Positions 1-8,579 of a stretch of 64,000 nt of DNA are shown one piece after another. A program made the translations under genes and the position numbers. Below the pieces are notes generated by a model that worked only from the letters and a program-made list of their open reading frames with translations, did no database searches and was not told the origin of the DNA. Source of the DNA: an uncultured Eubacteriales bacterium (GTDB taxonomy: Bacteria; Bacillota; Clostridia; Oscillospirales; Acutalibacteraceae); NCBI GenBank assembly GCA_934541115.1, contig CAKTDF010000012.1:5243-69242 (forward strand). The letters are read 5' to 3'. Within the stretch, counting starts at the first letter, position 1, and each line of letters starts with the position of its first letter.

Positions 1-1040
1 TGACAAAAGACAGCGGACGGGCTCAGTTCTTTTCCGGTCTCCTCGGTCCGGTGATAAGCTTTGTCAAAAACATCGGTTATGTGTTTATTTGCGTCATTGC
101 GGGTTATCTTATAATAGAAAACAAAATGACCCTCGGAGCAATCACCGCTTTCATGGTGTATTCAAATATGTTCATGCAGCCGCTTGTTGACGTGAGCAAA
201 ATTATCAACAATCTTCAGTCCTCCCTTGCCTGTGCAGAGCGTGTATTTGAAATTACCGACAGCGAAGAAGAAATCCCGGATACGCCCAAAACGGAAATCA
301 AAAAAGCGCAAGGCTTTGTTGACTTTGAAAATGTTGATTTTTCATACAGCCCGGACAAGCCGCTTTATGAAAAATTCAACCTCTCTGTAAAGCCCGGCGA
401 GTTGATTGCCATCGTAGGTCCGACAGGGGCCGGAAAAACAACGCTCGTCAACCTGCTCATGCGTTTTTATGAGGTTGACGGCGGCAGCATCAAAATCGAC
501 GGAACGGATATCCGCGATATTTCAAGAGAGAATCTGCGCAGCATTTTTTCAATGGTGCTCCAAGACACATGGCTGTTTTCCGCAACCATACGCGAGAACA
601 TTATGTACGGCAGGCAGAATGCAACAAAAGAGGAGTTCACGAACGCTGTTCGCGCGGCAAAGGTTGACCGTTTTATTGCAACCTTGCCGGACGGCTATGA
701 CACCGTCCTTGACGAGGAGGGTTCAAACCTTTCTGCCGGTCAAAAACAGCTTTTGACGATTGCAAGGGCAATTCTTGCCGATCCGCAAATTCTTATTCTT
801 GACGAGGCAACAAGCTCCGTTGACACAAGGACCGAACAGCAGATTCAGTCTGCCATGAGCAACCTCATGCGCGGCAGAACCAACTTTGTCATTGCACACC
901 GCCTTTCAACGATCCGTGAAGCAGACAATATTATCGTCATTGACAACGGCAGGGTTGTTGAACACGGAAAGCACGATGAGCTGCTTTCAAAAAAAGGCTT
1001 TTATTCAAAGCTCTATAACTCACAGTTTTCACTTGCATAA
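1..1040 (+). CDS. ABC exporter half-transporter, C-terminal part (cut by left edge)
   Basis: Partial gene: the frame is open from base 3 with no stop before the first in-frame GTG at 51, so the protein starts upstream of the window. What remains is the last membrane helices of a type-1 ABC exporter permease domain followed by a complete nucleotide-binding domain. The Walker A motif GPTGAGKTT is near base 415, the signature NLSAGQKQ near 725, Walker B ILILDEATSS near 793, and the H-loop IAHRLST near 892. Such proteins export lipids, peptides or drugs as dimers in the cytoplasmic membrane; the substrate cannot be read from this part. The gene ends 42 bases before the M16 peptidase and may be the last gene of an exporter operon. 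Confidence 0.95.
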   Translation, partial: TKDSGRAQFFSGLLGPVISFVKNIGYVFICVIAGYLIIENKMTLGAITAFMVYSNMFMQPLVDVSKIINNLQSSLACAERVFEITDSEEEIPDTPKTEIKKAQGFVDFENVDFSYSPDKPLYEKFNLSVKPGELIAIVGPTGAGKTTLVNLLMRFYEVDGGSIKIDGTDIRDISRENLRSIFSMVLQDTWLFSATIRENIMYGRQNATKEEFTNAVRAAKVDRFIATLPDGYDTVLDEEGSNLSAGQKQLLTIARAILADPQILILDEATSSVDTRTEQQIQSAMSNLMRGRTNFVIAHRLSTIREADNIIVIDNGRVVEHGKHDELLSKKGFYSKLYNSQFSLA

Positions 1041-1082
1041 ATTGCAACGCTCGCATCATTCAGCCAAAGGAGAACCGCCCGA

Positions 1083-2330
1083 ATGGAATTTATAACGCTT
1101 GAAAACGGACTGCGCATTCTTTTTGAGCCGAGAAAAGACCTGCGTTCGGCAACAGTCGGCGTTTGGGTCGCTTCCGGCTCAAGAGAGGAGACGAAAGAAA
1201 ACAACGGCATATCTCACTTCATTGAACACATCGTTTTCAAAGGCTCTCAAAAGCGCACCGCGTTTGAAATTGCCGAGGGAATGGATTCGATCGGCGCGTC
1301 GGTCAACGCTTATACCACAAAGGAATACACCTTTTTTTATACCCGCGCCCTCGATTATCACATTGAAGAGGCGGCAGACATTCTTTTTGACATGATCACC
1401 CACCCGCGCCTTGACGAAAATGACATAGAAACCGAAAAGGGCGTCATTCTTGAAGAGATTGCAATGTGCGAAGACGATCCGTCCGATGTCTGCTATGAAA
1501 AAAACGAAAGCGCCGTTTTTTCCGGTTCTTCGCTCGCGCTTGAAATTCTCGGAACAAATGAAAGTGTTTCTGCAATGAAAAAGGAGCATTTTCTCTCGCA
1601 CCTTTCAAAGTTTTATGTCCCGGAGCGCATGGTCGTTGGCATAAGCGGAAAATTTGACAGGGAAAAGCTGCTTAAAAAGGTGAACGAATATTTTTCTCCG
1701 CTCAGGAACACGGGGAACGCACTGTCTGAAAAACGCGCCGATTTTGTCAAAGCAACAACTCTTGTAAAGCGCAAGTTTGAGCAGACCCATCTGATGCTCT
1801 CTTTTCCCGGCATACCGATAGGTCACAGCGATCTGTATCCTTTGCAGCTTTGTTCATTTATACTCGGCACAGGAAGCTCATCAAGACTCAATCAGCGCCT
1901 GCGTGAACAGCTCGGACTCGTCTACAGCGTTGACGCATGGCTCTGCCGCTATCTCAAAGCCGGCTACATCGGCTGTTCAATGGGACTTTCCGCCGGCAAC
2001 CAAAAGAAAGCTCTCAAAGAAATGTGCGATGAAATTCGCCGCTTTCCGCAGAGCGTCACTCAACGCGAGCTTTCTGTTGCAAAAGAGCGGCTGGTTTCAA
2101 GTCTGCTCATGGGGCGGGAACAGCCCGGACTTTCGCCCGCAGGGTGCAATTTGCTGCTGCTTTCAAAAACGGTTGATGACGATGAAATTATTGCAAAAAT
2201 CAGAGCCGTTACACTTGACGAACTGATGGCTGTCGGGTTAAAATATTTTGTACTTGAAAATGCCGCATTCACGGCAGTTGGCAAAATCGAAAAAGAAGAA
2301 GTATATAAAAAGATAATAAACGGAAAATAA
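1083..2330 (+). CDS. M16 family zinc peptidase (pitrilysin/processing-peptidase type)
   Basis: 415 residues. The inverted zinc motif HFIEH (HxxEH) sits near residue 45, followed about 75 residues later by the EKGVILEEI segment that supplies the third ligand in M16 enzymes. The C-terminal half (SSSRLNQRLREQLGLVYSV, near residue 265) is the catalytically inactive second M16 domain with the usual R...Y substrate-binding region. The length fits single-chain bacterial M16B peptidases, which act as dimers. No signal peptide is visible, so it is probably cytoplasmic. A good ribosome binding site (AAAGGAG) precedes the ATG. It lies between an ABC exporter and proB; a link to processing an exported peptide is possible but is only inference. 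Confidence 0.92.
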   Translation: MEFITLENGLRILFEPRKDLRSATVGVWVASGSREETKENNGISHFIEHIVFKGSQKRTAFEIAEGMDSIGASVNAYTTKEYTFFYTRALDYHIEEAADILFDMITHPRLDENDIETEKGVILEEIAMCEDDPSDVCYEKNESAVFSGSSLALEILGTNESVSAMKKEHFLSHLSKFYVPERMVVGISGKFDREKLLKKVNEYFSPLRNTGNALSEKRADFVKATTLVKRKFEQTHLMLSFPGIPIGHSDLYPLQLCSFILGTGSSSRLNQRLREQLGLVYSVDAWLCRYLKAGYIGCSMGLSAGNQKKALKEMCDEIRRFPQSVTQRELSVAKERLVSSLLMGREQPGLSPAGCNLLLLSKTVDDDEIIAKIRAVTLDELMAVGLKYFVLENAAFTAVGKIEKEEVYKKIINGK

Positions 2331-2381
2331 TTATACGGAAAATGGCGGTTTCGGCAAAGCCGCCGAAAGGAAAGAGGAAAA

Positions 2382-3170
2382 ATGACGCTCAAAGGAACAA
2401 AAAAGCTCGTTGTCAAGGTGGGCACCTCCACCCTTACATATGAAACGGGAAAAACCAACATCAGAAGAATGATGAAGCTCTGCTCGGTGCTCGCCGACCT
2501 GCACAACTCCGGAATGGACGTTGTTCTTGTAACCTCCGGTGCAATCGGCGTCGGCGTAGGAAAGCTCGGCTTGAGCAAAAAGCCGGGTGACATTCCGGGC
2601 AGGCAGGCGTCTGCATGTGTTGGTCAATGCGAATTGATGTTCATGTATGACAAATTCTTCAGTGAATACGGTCAGAAAATCGGTCAGCTTCTTGTTACAA
2701 AAGATGACTTTGAAAATCCCACTCGCTGCAAAAATCTTGAAAACACATTTGAAAAACTGTTTGAATACGGCGCAATACCTGTTGTCAACGAAAACGACAG
2801 CGTTGCAACCGAAGAAATTGTGTTCGGCGACAACGACAGCCTTTCCGCAATCGTTGCAAGGCTCATCGGCGCTGACGCTCTCGTCATTCTCTCAGACATT
2901 GACGGACTTTTTGACGCCAACCCGAACGAAAACCCGGACGCAAAGCTGATTCCCGTTGTTGAAAAAATTGATGAAAGCATTTTTTCAATCTGCGGCAGCG
3001 CCGGAACATCAAGAGGTACCGGCGGAATGGTAACCAAGGTTCACGCCGCTCAAATCGCCTGCGCGGCAGGTATTCCGACAGTTGTTATGAACGGCAGCGC
3101 TCCGCAGGATCTCTATAAACTCATTGACGGCAGACAGACCGGAACCATGTTCCTGCCCGGGAAAAAATAA
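2382..3170 (+). CDS. proB: glutamate 5-kinase, short form without PUA domain
   Basis: First enzyme of proline synthesis: phosphorylates L-glutamate to gamma-glutamyl phosphate in the cytoplasm. It shows the amino-acid kinase fold: VVKVGTSTLT near the N-terminus, VTSGAIGVGVGKL near residue 50, VNENDSVA near 132, and the ATP-site segment SDIDGLFDANP. The protein ends at GTMFLPGKK after 262 residues, so the C-terminal PUA domain found in many ProB proteins (about 367 residues) is absent. PUA-less forms exist in other bacteria, so this need not be a truncation. It has an AAAGAGG ribosome binding site, and proA follows 36 bases downstream, making a proBA operon. Confidence 0.95.
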   Translation: MTLKGTKKLVVKVGTSTLTYETGKTNIRRMMKLCSVLADLHNSGMDVVLVTSGAIGVGVGKLGLSKKPGDIPGRQASACVGQCELMFMYDKFFSEYGQKIGQLLVTKDDFENPTRCKNLENTFEKLFEYGAIPVVNENDSVATEEIVFGDNDSLSAIVARLIGADALVILSDIDGLFDANPNENPDAKLIPVVEKIDESIFSICGSAGTSRGTGGMVTKVHAAQIACAAGIPTVVMNGSAPQDLYKLIDGRQTGTMFLPGKK

Positions 3171-3206
3171 GACATCGCAATCGATATACAGAAAGGAGCC
3201 GTTTTC

Positions 3207-4448
3207 ATGCTCACAGAACTCGGAAAACGCGCAAAGGAAGCGGAAAAAATTCTCATGACCGCCTCCACCGCAAAAAAGAATGACGCGCTTGAAAAAATCG
3301 CCGCCGCACTCGAGAACGCAGTCGGCGACATTCTCACCGCAAACGAAATCGACATCAAAAACGCACGCGAAAACGGAATGACCGAGGCGCTCATTGACCG
3401 CCTTTCGCTTTCTGAAAAGCGGGTGCTTTCAATTGCCGCCGCAACGCGCGAGGTTATTGCCTTGCCCGATCCCATAGGCAAAACCCTCTCCGGCTCAACA
3501 AGACCGAACGGACTTTTGATTGAAAAGGTCACGGTTCCGCTCGGCGTTGTTGCCGTCATCTTTGAGGCGCGCCCGAATGTTACCGCAGACGCTGCCGCTC
3601 TTTGCCTCAAAAGCGGAAACGCCGTCATTCTCCGTGGCGGAAAAGAAGCTTTTTATTCAAACAAGGCAATCTCCGCGGCAATGCGCAAAGCCGTATCCGA
3701 GGCAGGACTCCCCGAGGACTGCATTCAGCTCGTTGAAGACACATCAAGAGACAGCGCAAACGAGCTTATGAAAATGAACGACTATGTTGATGTTCTCATT
3801 CCGCGCGGCGGAGCCGGACTCATCAAAGCCTGCGTTCAAAATTCAACAGTGCCCGTTATTGAAACCGGAACGGGCAATTGTCACGTTTATGTTGACGAAT
3901 TTGCCGACCTCCGGATGGCGGCTGAAATTGTGTATAACGCCAAGGTTTCACGTCCGTCGGTCTGCAACGCCTGTGAAAGCATTGTTGTTCACCGTGCGGT
4001 TGCAAAAAAGTTCTTGCCTCTCATCAAGGAAAAACTTGACTCCGCCTTTGTTACCATTCACGGCGACGAAGAAACGGCAAAAATTCTCAAGGACGTTATT
4101 CCTGCAACAGAAGAAGATTTTGGCAAGGAGTATCTTGGCTATGAGATAAGCTCAAAGGTTGTTGGCAGCATTGACGAAGCAATTGCTCACATTTCAAAAT
4201 ACGGAACAGGTCACAGTGAATGCATTGTGACTGAAAGCTATAAAAACAGCCTAAAATTCACAAGCGAGGTTGACTGCGCCGCCGTTTATGTCAACGCGTC
4301 AACACGCTTTACGGACGGAAACGAGTTCGGCTTTGGCGCAGAAATCGGAATTTCCACTCAAAAGCTGCACGCCAGAGGCCCTCTCGGTCTTCCGGAGCTG
4401 ACAAGCTTCAAGTATATTGTCCGCGGCGACGGACAAATCAGGGTGTGA
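3207..4448 (+). CDS. proA: gamma-glutamyl phosphate reductase
   Basis: Second step of proline synthesis: NADPH-dependent reduction of gamma-glutamyl phosphate to glutamate semialdehyde. 413 residues, the usual length. The aldehyde-dehydrogenase-like fold is seen from the nucleotide-binding segment VAVIFEARPNVT, the PRGGAGLI and ETGTGNCHVYVD segments, and the catalytic cysteine region SVCNACESIVV near residue 255. The C-terminal GAEIGISTQKLHARGP is characteristic of ProA. It is preceded by the ribosome binding site AGAAAGGAG and forms an operon with proB directly upstream. Nothing unusual is seen. Confidence 0.97.
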   Translation: MLTELGKRAKEAEKILMTASTAKKNDALEKIAAALENAVGDILTANEIDIKNARENGMTEALIDRLSLSEKRVLSIAAATREVIALPDPIGKTLSGSTRPNGLLIEKVTVPLGVVAVIFEARPNVTADAAALCLKSGNAVILRGGKEAFYSNKAISAAMRKAVSEAGLPEDCIQLVEDTSRDSANELMKMNDYVDVLIPRGGAGLIKACVQNSTVPVIETGTGNCHVYVDEFADLRMAAEIVYNAKVSRPSVCNACESIVVHRAVAKKFLPLIKEKLDSAFVTIHGDEETAKILKDVIPATEEDFGKEYLGYEISSKVVGSIDEAIAHISKYGTGHSECIVTESYKNSLKFTSEVDCAAVYVNASTRFTDGNEFGFGAEIGISTQKLHARGPLGLPELTSFKYIVRGDGQIRV

Positions 4449-4520
4449 GGAATTGCGTGTTCGGCTTAGTTTTTCCGATGCACAGATTCCATATTATAAA
4501 TAACAGAGGAGGAAAACTTT

Positions 4521-5690
4521 ATGAAAAACACACTGAAAAAGGCCCTCAGCATTGTGCTCTGCTTCTGCCTGATGAGTTTTGTTCTTGCTTTCGGCAGCGC
4601 CGCTTACAACGGTTTCATGCTTATACTCGGCAAAACCGTTGTCACGGAAGAAAATATGGACGATATCTTCGGTGACGGCACGGCAAAGTTTGTTCCGGGC
4701 AAAAACAGCGGAACCCTCTACCTTGACAATGCCTCAATTGAGGGAGAAGGCACTGCCATCTACTGCGATGTACCCCTCACGATTGAACTTTCCGGCAAAA
4801 ACACCGTCAAAGCAAACGGCGAAGGCGCTCTCATCGGCATTTCTGCGGACGATGACGTAACCGTAACCGGCGACGGCGAGCTTTCAGTTGAGCTTGGCAA
4901 AAACCTCGGCGATTTTGATTCCTGCGTAAGCTACGGCATCAACGCATTCGGTGATTTCACAATTGAAAGCGGAAAGGTCTCTGTTTCCGTTGCCGACGCA
5001 ACAGGCATCAACGGCGAAGACGCAGTGATCGGCTGCATGCTTTGCAACAATCTTTACTTAAACGGCGGCGAGCTGGTTGCGAACGCAGGCGACGCTGTTG
5101 CGCAGGCAAGATCCTCTGCCGTAACACGCGGTGTTGTTGCAATAGACAAAATCGCTGTAGACGGCGGCACACTCACAGCCTCCTGCGGAAAAACCAAAGG
5201 CAACGTTGAATGGCTCAGCTCTGCCGTTGCCAGCCTCAACGAGGACGGCGATTGGCTTGTACTCTCCGGCGACGAAGAGGTTGTTTCTCCCAAGGCGTAT
5301 TCCTACGGCGAATATGCTCTGCTTGACGAAAACGGAGATCCCGTTACCTTTGTCAAAATTGCAGAAAAAACATACACCGTTTTCTTTGATACCGACGGCG
5401 GCTCAACCGTTGAGGCAAAGCAGGTCAAAAAAACAGACGCGGTTCTTGCGGGTGTTGAGGCTCCGGTAAAAGAAGGCTTTAAGTTCATCGGCTGGGTCTG
5501 CGGCGAAAAAGAAGTTGCCGAAGACGATACCTTTGCTTCTCTCGCAGACGGCGAAAGCGAAATCACTCTCACCGCAACATGGGAAGAAGAAGTACCCGAA
5601 AACGAGCAGTCGGAATTTGCACAGTTCATGACCGTTCTTGCAATGCTCCTCAGACTTGTTTTCAAGTTCGTCATGATGATTACAAAGTAA
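4521..5690 (+). CDS. secreted protein: beta-helix-like region, InlB-type B-repeat, amphipathic C-terminal tail
   Basis: 389 residues. An N-terminal signal peptide (MKNTLKKALSIVLCFCLMSF...) is visible. Residues about 40-270 carry repeating short Gly/Asp-rich beta strands (LTIELSGKNTVKANG, VTVTGDGELSVEL) like carbohydrate-binding or right-handed beta-helix proteins. Residues about 285-350 form one InlB/Listeria-Bacteroides B-repeat (VFFDTDGGSTVEAKQV ... FKFIGW ... LTATW). The last 25 residues form a hydrophobic/basic helix, FMTVLAMLLRLVFKFVMMI plus TK, with no LPXTG sorting signal. A strong GAGGAGG ribosome binding site fixes the start. Expected outside the membrane, perhaps held by the tail. 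The function is unknown. The same B-repeat-plus-tail design recurs at 59339. Confidence 0.85.
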   Translation: MKNTLKKALSIVLCFCLMSFVLAFGSAAYNGFMLILGKTVVTEENMDDIFGDGTAKFVPGKNSGTLYLDNASIEGEGTAIYCDVPLTIELSGKNTVKANGEGALIGISADDDVTVTGDGELSVELGKNLGDFDSCVSYGINAFGDFTIESGKVSVSVADATGINGEDAVIGCMLCNNLYLNGGELVANAGDAVAQARSSAVTRGVVAIDKIAVDGGTLTASCGKTKGNVEWLSSAVASLNEDGDWLVLSGDEEVVSPKAYSYGEYALLDENGDPVTFVKIAEKTYTVFFDTDGGSTVEAKQVKKTDAVLAGVEAPVKEGFKFIGWVCGEKEVAEDDTFASLADGESEITLTATWEEEVPENEQSEFAQFMTVLAMLLRLVFKFVMMITK

Positions 5691-5714
5691 TAACTTCTGT
5701 CGGTTAGTTATGAG

Positions 5715-5746
5715 GACCGTTCCGAACGTTCGGAACGGTCTTTTTT
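5715..5746 (+). terminator. intrinsic terminator after the secreted protein
   Basis: A perfect 26-base palindrome (GACCGTTCCGAAC and its complement) is followed directly by TTTTTT. It lies 24 bases after the stop of the secreted protein gene and just before a promoter for the next gene. Confidence 0.9.
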
Positions 5747-5750
5747 CATC

Positions 5751-5779
5751 TTGACAATGCGGTGCGTTTGCTTTATCAT
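5751..5779 (+). promoter_or_regulatory. sigma-A promoter for the HAD phosphatase gene
   Basis: TTGACA at 5751-5756 and TATCAT at 5774-5779 with exactly 17 bases between. It sits right after the upstream terminator and about 40 bases before the start codon at 5819. Confidence 0.75.
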
Positions 5780-5818
5780 TGAAACAGCAAATGTGTTTTT
5801 TCGGAGGATATTGTACTT

Positions 5819-6484
5819 ATGAAGAACTTTGATTTTGTTCTTTGGGACTGGAACGGAACACTGCTCAACGACCTTGAAATGAATCTTGAAATTGTTGATA
5901 TTCTGCTCTCAAATCACGGCATAAAAACCAAGGTTTCAAGGGAATTTTATCTTGAAACCTTTGGGTTCCCAATTTCGGATTTTTATGAAAAACTCGGCTT
6001 TGACCTTTCAAAGCACAATTTCATGGCGCTTGCTGACGAGTATGACGAGGAGTATATGAAAAGACTGCCGAAAACAGAGCTTTTCATGAATGCAAAAAGT
6101 ACCCTTTCAATACTTTCAGGAGAAAAGGTTCACATGGCGGTAATTTCCGCAACAGAGCACGAACGGCTTGTTTCTCAAATTGGAGACTATGGCATTGAAA
6201 AATACTTTGACGCCGTTCTCGGCACTGAAAATCACCTTGGAAAAGGCAAAGTAGCCGTTGCCGAAGAGTGGCTCAAAAAAAGCGGCGCAGACCCAAAAAG
6301 AACGGTCTTTATAGGCGACACACTGCATGACTTTGAATGTGCAAAGGCAATCGGCTGCTCATGCTTTCTCATTGCAAAAGGACACAATTCAAAAAACAAG
6401 CTGCTCAGAACCGGCTGCACGGTTTTTGACGATATATCGCAGGTCACAGCCGCGATTCTTAAAGCCGGTGAAATGAAAAATTAA
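5819..6484 (+). CDS. HAD-family phosphatase (phosphoglycolate phosphatase-like)
   Basis: 221 residues. Motif I is LWDWNGTLLND (nucleophile Asp in DWNGT) at the N-terminus; motif II is AVISATEHE near residue 108; motif III is a lysine in the GKGKVAVAEEW region; motif IV is TVFIGDTLHDFECAKAIG near residue 160. The helical cap between motifs I and II fits subclass I HAD enzymes such as Gph. It probably dephosphorylates a small phosphorylated metabolite in the cytoplasm; the substrate is not predictable from the sequence. The first aspartate of the classic DxDGT is replaced in the pattern by DWNGT, common in this branch. Ribosome binding site CGGAGG. Single-gene transcript with its own promoter. 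Confidence 0.9.
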   Translation: MKNFDFVLWDWNGTLLNDLEMNLEIVDILLSNHGIKTKVSREFYLETFGFPISDFYEKLGFDLSKHNFMALADEYDEEYMKRLPKTELFMNAKSTLSILSGEKVHMAVISATEHERLVSQIGDYGIEKYFDAVLGTENHLGKGKVAVAEEWLKKSGADPKRTVFIGDTLHDFECAKAIGCSCFLIAKGHNSKNKLLRTGCTVFDDISQVTAAILKAGEMKN

Positions 6485-6494
6485 CAACTTTCTA

Positions 6495-6523
6495 TTGATT
6501 TTTCACTTCGTTTAGCTTAATAT
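6495..6523 (+). promoter_or_regulatory. sigma-A promoter for the aldehyde dehydrogenase gene
   Basis: TTGATT (6495-6500), 17 bases, TAATAT (6518-6523), about 35 bases before the start codon. Confidence 0.65.
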
Positions 6524-6557
6524 TAGATGATAAGATTTTACTAAGGAGATGTACATA

Positions 6558-8075
6558 ATGGCTGATATCAAAACACTCAAGTATTTCGCTGACGGCGAAT
6601 GGCGCGAGTCAAAAAGCGGAAAGTATATGGACATTCACAACCCCAGCACGGGCGAAATAATTGCACGCACCCCATGCTGCACCGTTGATGAGGTTGAAGA
6701 GGCTGTTCAAAGCGCAAAAGAGGCCTTTAAAACATGGTCGCAGACCCCCGTTATGAAAAGGACTCAGATTCTTTATAAATTCCGCGAGCTTCTGATTGAG
6801 CACATGGATGAGCTTGCAACCCTCTGCGCCGTTGAACACGGCAAGGTATACAACGAATCAAAAGGCGACATTCTCAAGGTAAAAGAGCCTGTTGAGCTTG
6901 CCCTCAGCGCTCCCTCGCTCACCATGGGCGACAGTATGCGCGACACTTCAAGCGGATATGACACCACGCTCTATTATGAGCCGGTCGGTGTTTTTGCAGG
7001 TATCGTTCCGTTCAACTTCCCCGGCATGATCCCGATGGGCTGGATGGTTCCCTGCTGCATCGCAGCCGGCAACACCATCGTTCTCAAACTCAATTCACAG
7101 ACTCCGATGACCGCGATGAGACTTTGCGATCTTCTCATGGAAGCAGGTCTTCCCAAGGGTGTTGTCAATCTTGTTACCTGCACCCGCGTTGAGGCCGACA
7201 TGCTCCTCACCCATCCGGATATCAAGGGCATCACCTTTGTCGGCACCACCGGCGTAGGTCAGCACGTTTATGCAACCGCCGCCTCAACCGGCAAGCGCGT
7301 TCAGTGCCTTTGCGAGGCGAAGAACCACGCCCTCGTTCTTGAGGATGCAGCTCTTGAACGCAGCGCAAGAGGTATTATCAACTCGGCATTCGGCTGCGCA
7401 GGCGAACGCTGCATGGCTCTGCCCGTTGTTGTTGCTCAGGACACTATTGCCGACAAGCTCGTCGCTTTGCTCAAACAGTATGCCTCTGAGCTGAAGCTCG
7501 GCGCAGCGTATGACAAAACATCAACCCTCGGTCCCGTTGTTTCCGCCGCACACAAAAAACGTGTAATCGACTGGATCAACAAAGGCATTGAAGAGGGTGC
7601 GACCCTTGTTCTTGACGGACGCAACGTCACCGTTCCCGGTCTTGAGGGCGGATACTTTGTAGGTCCGACAATTCTTGACCATGTAACGGAGGATATGACC
7701 GTAGGTACCCAGGAGATCTTTGGACCGGTTCTTTGCATCAAGAGAGTTAAGAGCTTTGAAGAAGGTCTTGAACTCATGAACCGCAACCCGTTCGCCAACG
7801 GTTCGGTAATCTTTACTCAGAGCGGCTACTATGCAAGAGAATTTGCAAAGCACACAGACGGCGGCATGGTCGGCGTCAACGTCGGCATTCCCGTGCCCGT
7901 AGGCGTGTTCCCGTTCACAGGTCACAAAAAATCATTCTTCGGCGACCTCCACTGCCTCGGCAAGGACGCTTTCCGTTTCTTCACCGAGACCAAGGCTGTT
8001 ACCACACGTTGGTTTGACGAAGAAGAAAAGAAAGCCACCCACGTTGACACATGGGACGGCTCCGTTGGCGGCTGA
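6558..8075 (+). CDS. mmsA: CoA-acylating methylmalonate-semialdehyde dehydrogenase family protein
   Basis: 505 residues from the ATG at 6558. An ATG at 6549 abuts the AAGGAG ribosome binding site and is too close to be used. Aldehyde-dehydrogenase superfamily: GVFAGIVPFNFPGMIPMGW near residue 140 and FVGTTGVGQHVYATAA near 230 are NAD-binding segments, the catalytic cysteine lies in GCAGERCMALPV near 285, and EIFGPVLCIKR is near 385. GERCMA and the VGVNVGIPVPVGVFPFTG end are hallmarks of the MMSDH (MmsA/IolA) group, which oxidises methylmalonate or malonate semialdehyde to propionyl- or acetyl-CoA. No inositol or valine catabolic genes are nearby, so the physiological substrate is open. It is flanked by its own promoter and terminator. 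Confidence 0.9.
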   Translation: MADIKTLKYFADGEWRESKSGKYMDIHNPSTGEIIARTPCCTVDEVEEAVQSAKEAFKTWSQTPVMKRTQILYKFRELLIEHMDELATLCAVEHGKVYNESKGDILKVKEPVELALSAPSLTMGDSMRDTSSGYDTTLYYEPVGVFAGIVPFNFPGMIPMGWMVPCCIAAGNTIVLKLNSQTPMTAMRLCDLLMEAGLPKGVVNLVTCTRVEADMLLTHPDIKGITFVGTTGVGQHVYATAASTGKRVQCLCEAKNHALVLEDAALERSARGIINSAFGCAGERCMALPVVVAQDTIADKLVALLKQYASELKLGAAYDKTSTLGPVVSAAHKKRVIDWINKGIEEGATLVLDGRNVTVPGLEGGYFVGPTILDHVTEDMTVGTQEIFGPVLCIKRVKSFEEGLELMNRNPFANGSVIFTQSGYYAREFAKHTDGGMVGVNVGIPVPVGVFPFTGHKKSFFGDLHCLGKDAFRFFTETKAVTTRWFDEEEKKATHVDTWDGSVGG

Positions 8076-8103
8076 TAAAACCGTAATAACAAAGTGATCA
8101 TCG

Positions 8104-8140
8104 AAAAACTGCGTTTTCATCACCGAAAACGCAGTTTTTT
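8104..8140 (+). terminator. intrinsic terminator after mmsA
   Basis: Stem AAAAACTGCGTTTTC and its complement GAAAACGCAGTTTTTT around a short loop, ending in a T-run. Confidence 0.9.
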
Positions 8141-8186
8141 CAATTTCCCTGTAGCAAGCTGCTCTTTTCTGTAAGTATATGAGTGA

Positions 8187-8579
8187 AAAAGCTCTATTCC
8201 GCCGGCACGCCCCGATTCCCTGCTCGCTTACATCTGCAAAATTGTCAGAAACATTTCACTCAGACGGTATTACAACAATCAAAAATCAAAGCGAAACAGT
8301 GTTTTTGAAGTTACTCTTGATGAAATAGGCGAAATCATAAGTAATGGAAACACCGCAGAAAAAACAGCCTGGGTCAAAGAGCTTTCAAAGGCGATTGAAC
8401 TATTTCTCGACTCGCTCACAAAAGAGAACCGAATAATTTTTATGCGCCGATATGCTTTTTGCGACAGCTACAAAGACATTGCAAAGCTTTTGGGACTGAG
8501 CGAAAAAACGGTTTCCGTCCGTTTGGTACGAATAAGAAAAGATATAAAAAACTACTTGGAAAGGAATGAGTATCTGTGA
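8187..8579 (+). pseudogene. 5'-truncated RNA polymerase sigma factor (sigma-70/ECF-like) remnant
   Basis: Reading the frame that ends at the TGA at 8577-8579 gives about 130 residues typical of the second half of a clostridial ECF-like sigma factor. There is a linker with IPPARPDSLLAYICKIVRN, then a region-4 helix-turn-helix with YKDIAKLLGLSEKTVSVRL. The frame is blocked upstream by stops at 8172 and 8184, and no start codon, ribosome binding site or region 2 is found, so the promoter-melting half is gone. Its stop overlaps the start of the following gene by four bases (GTGA), the usual arrangement of a sigma factor with its membrane-bound partner. This is a remnant of a signalling operon whose 5' part was deleted, probably between the mmsA terminator and base 8187. 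Confidence 0.85.
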
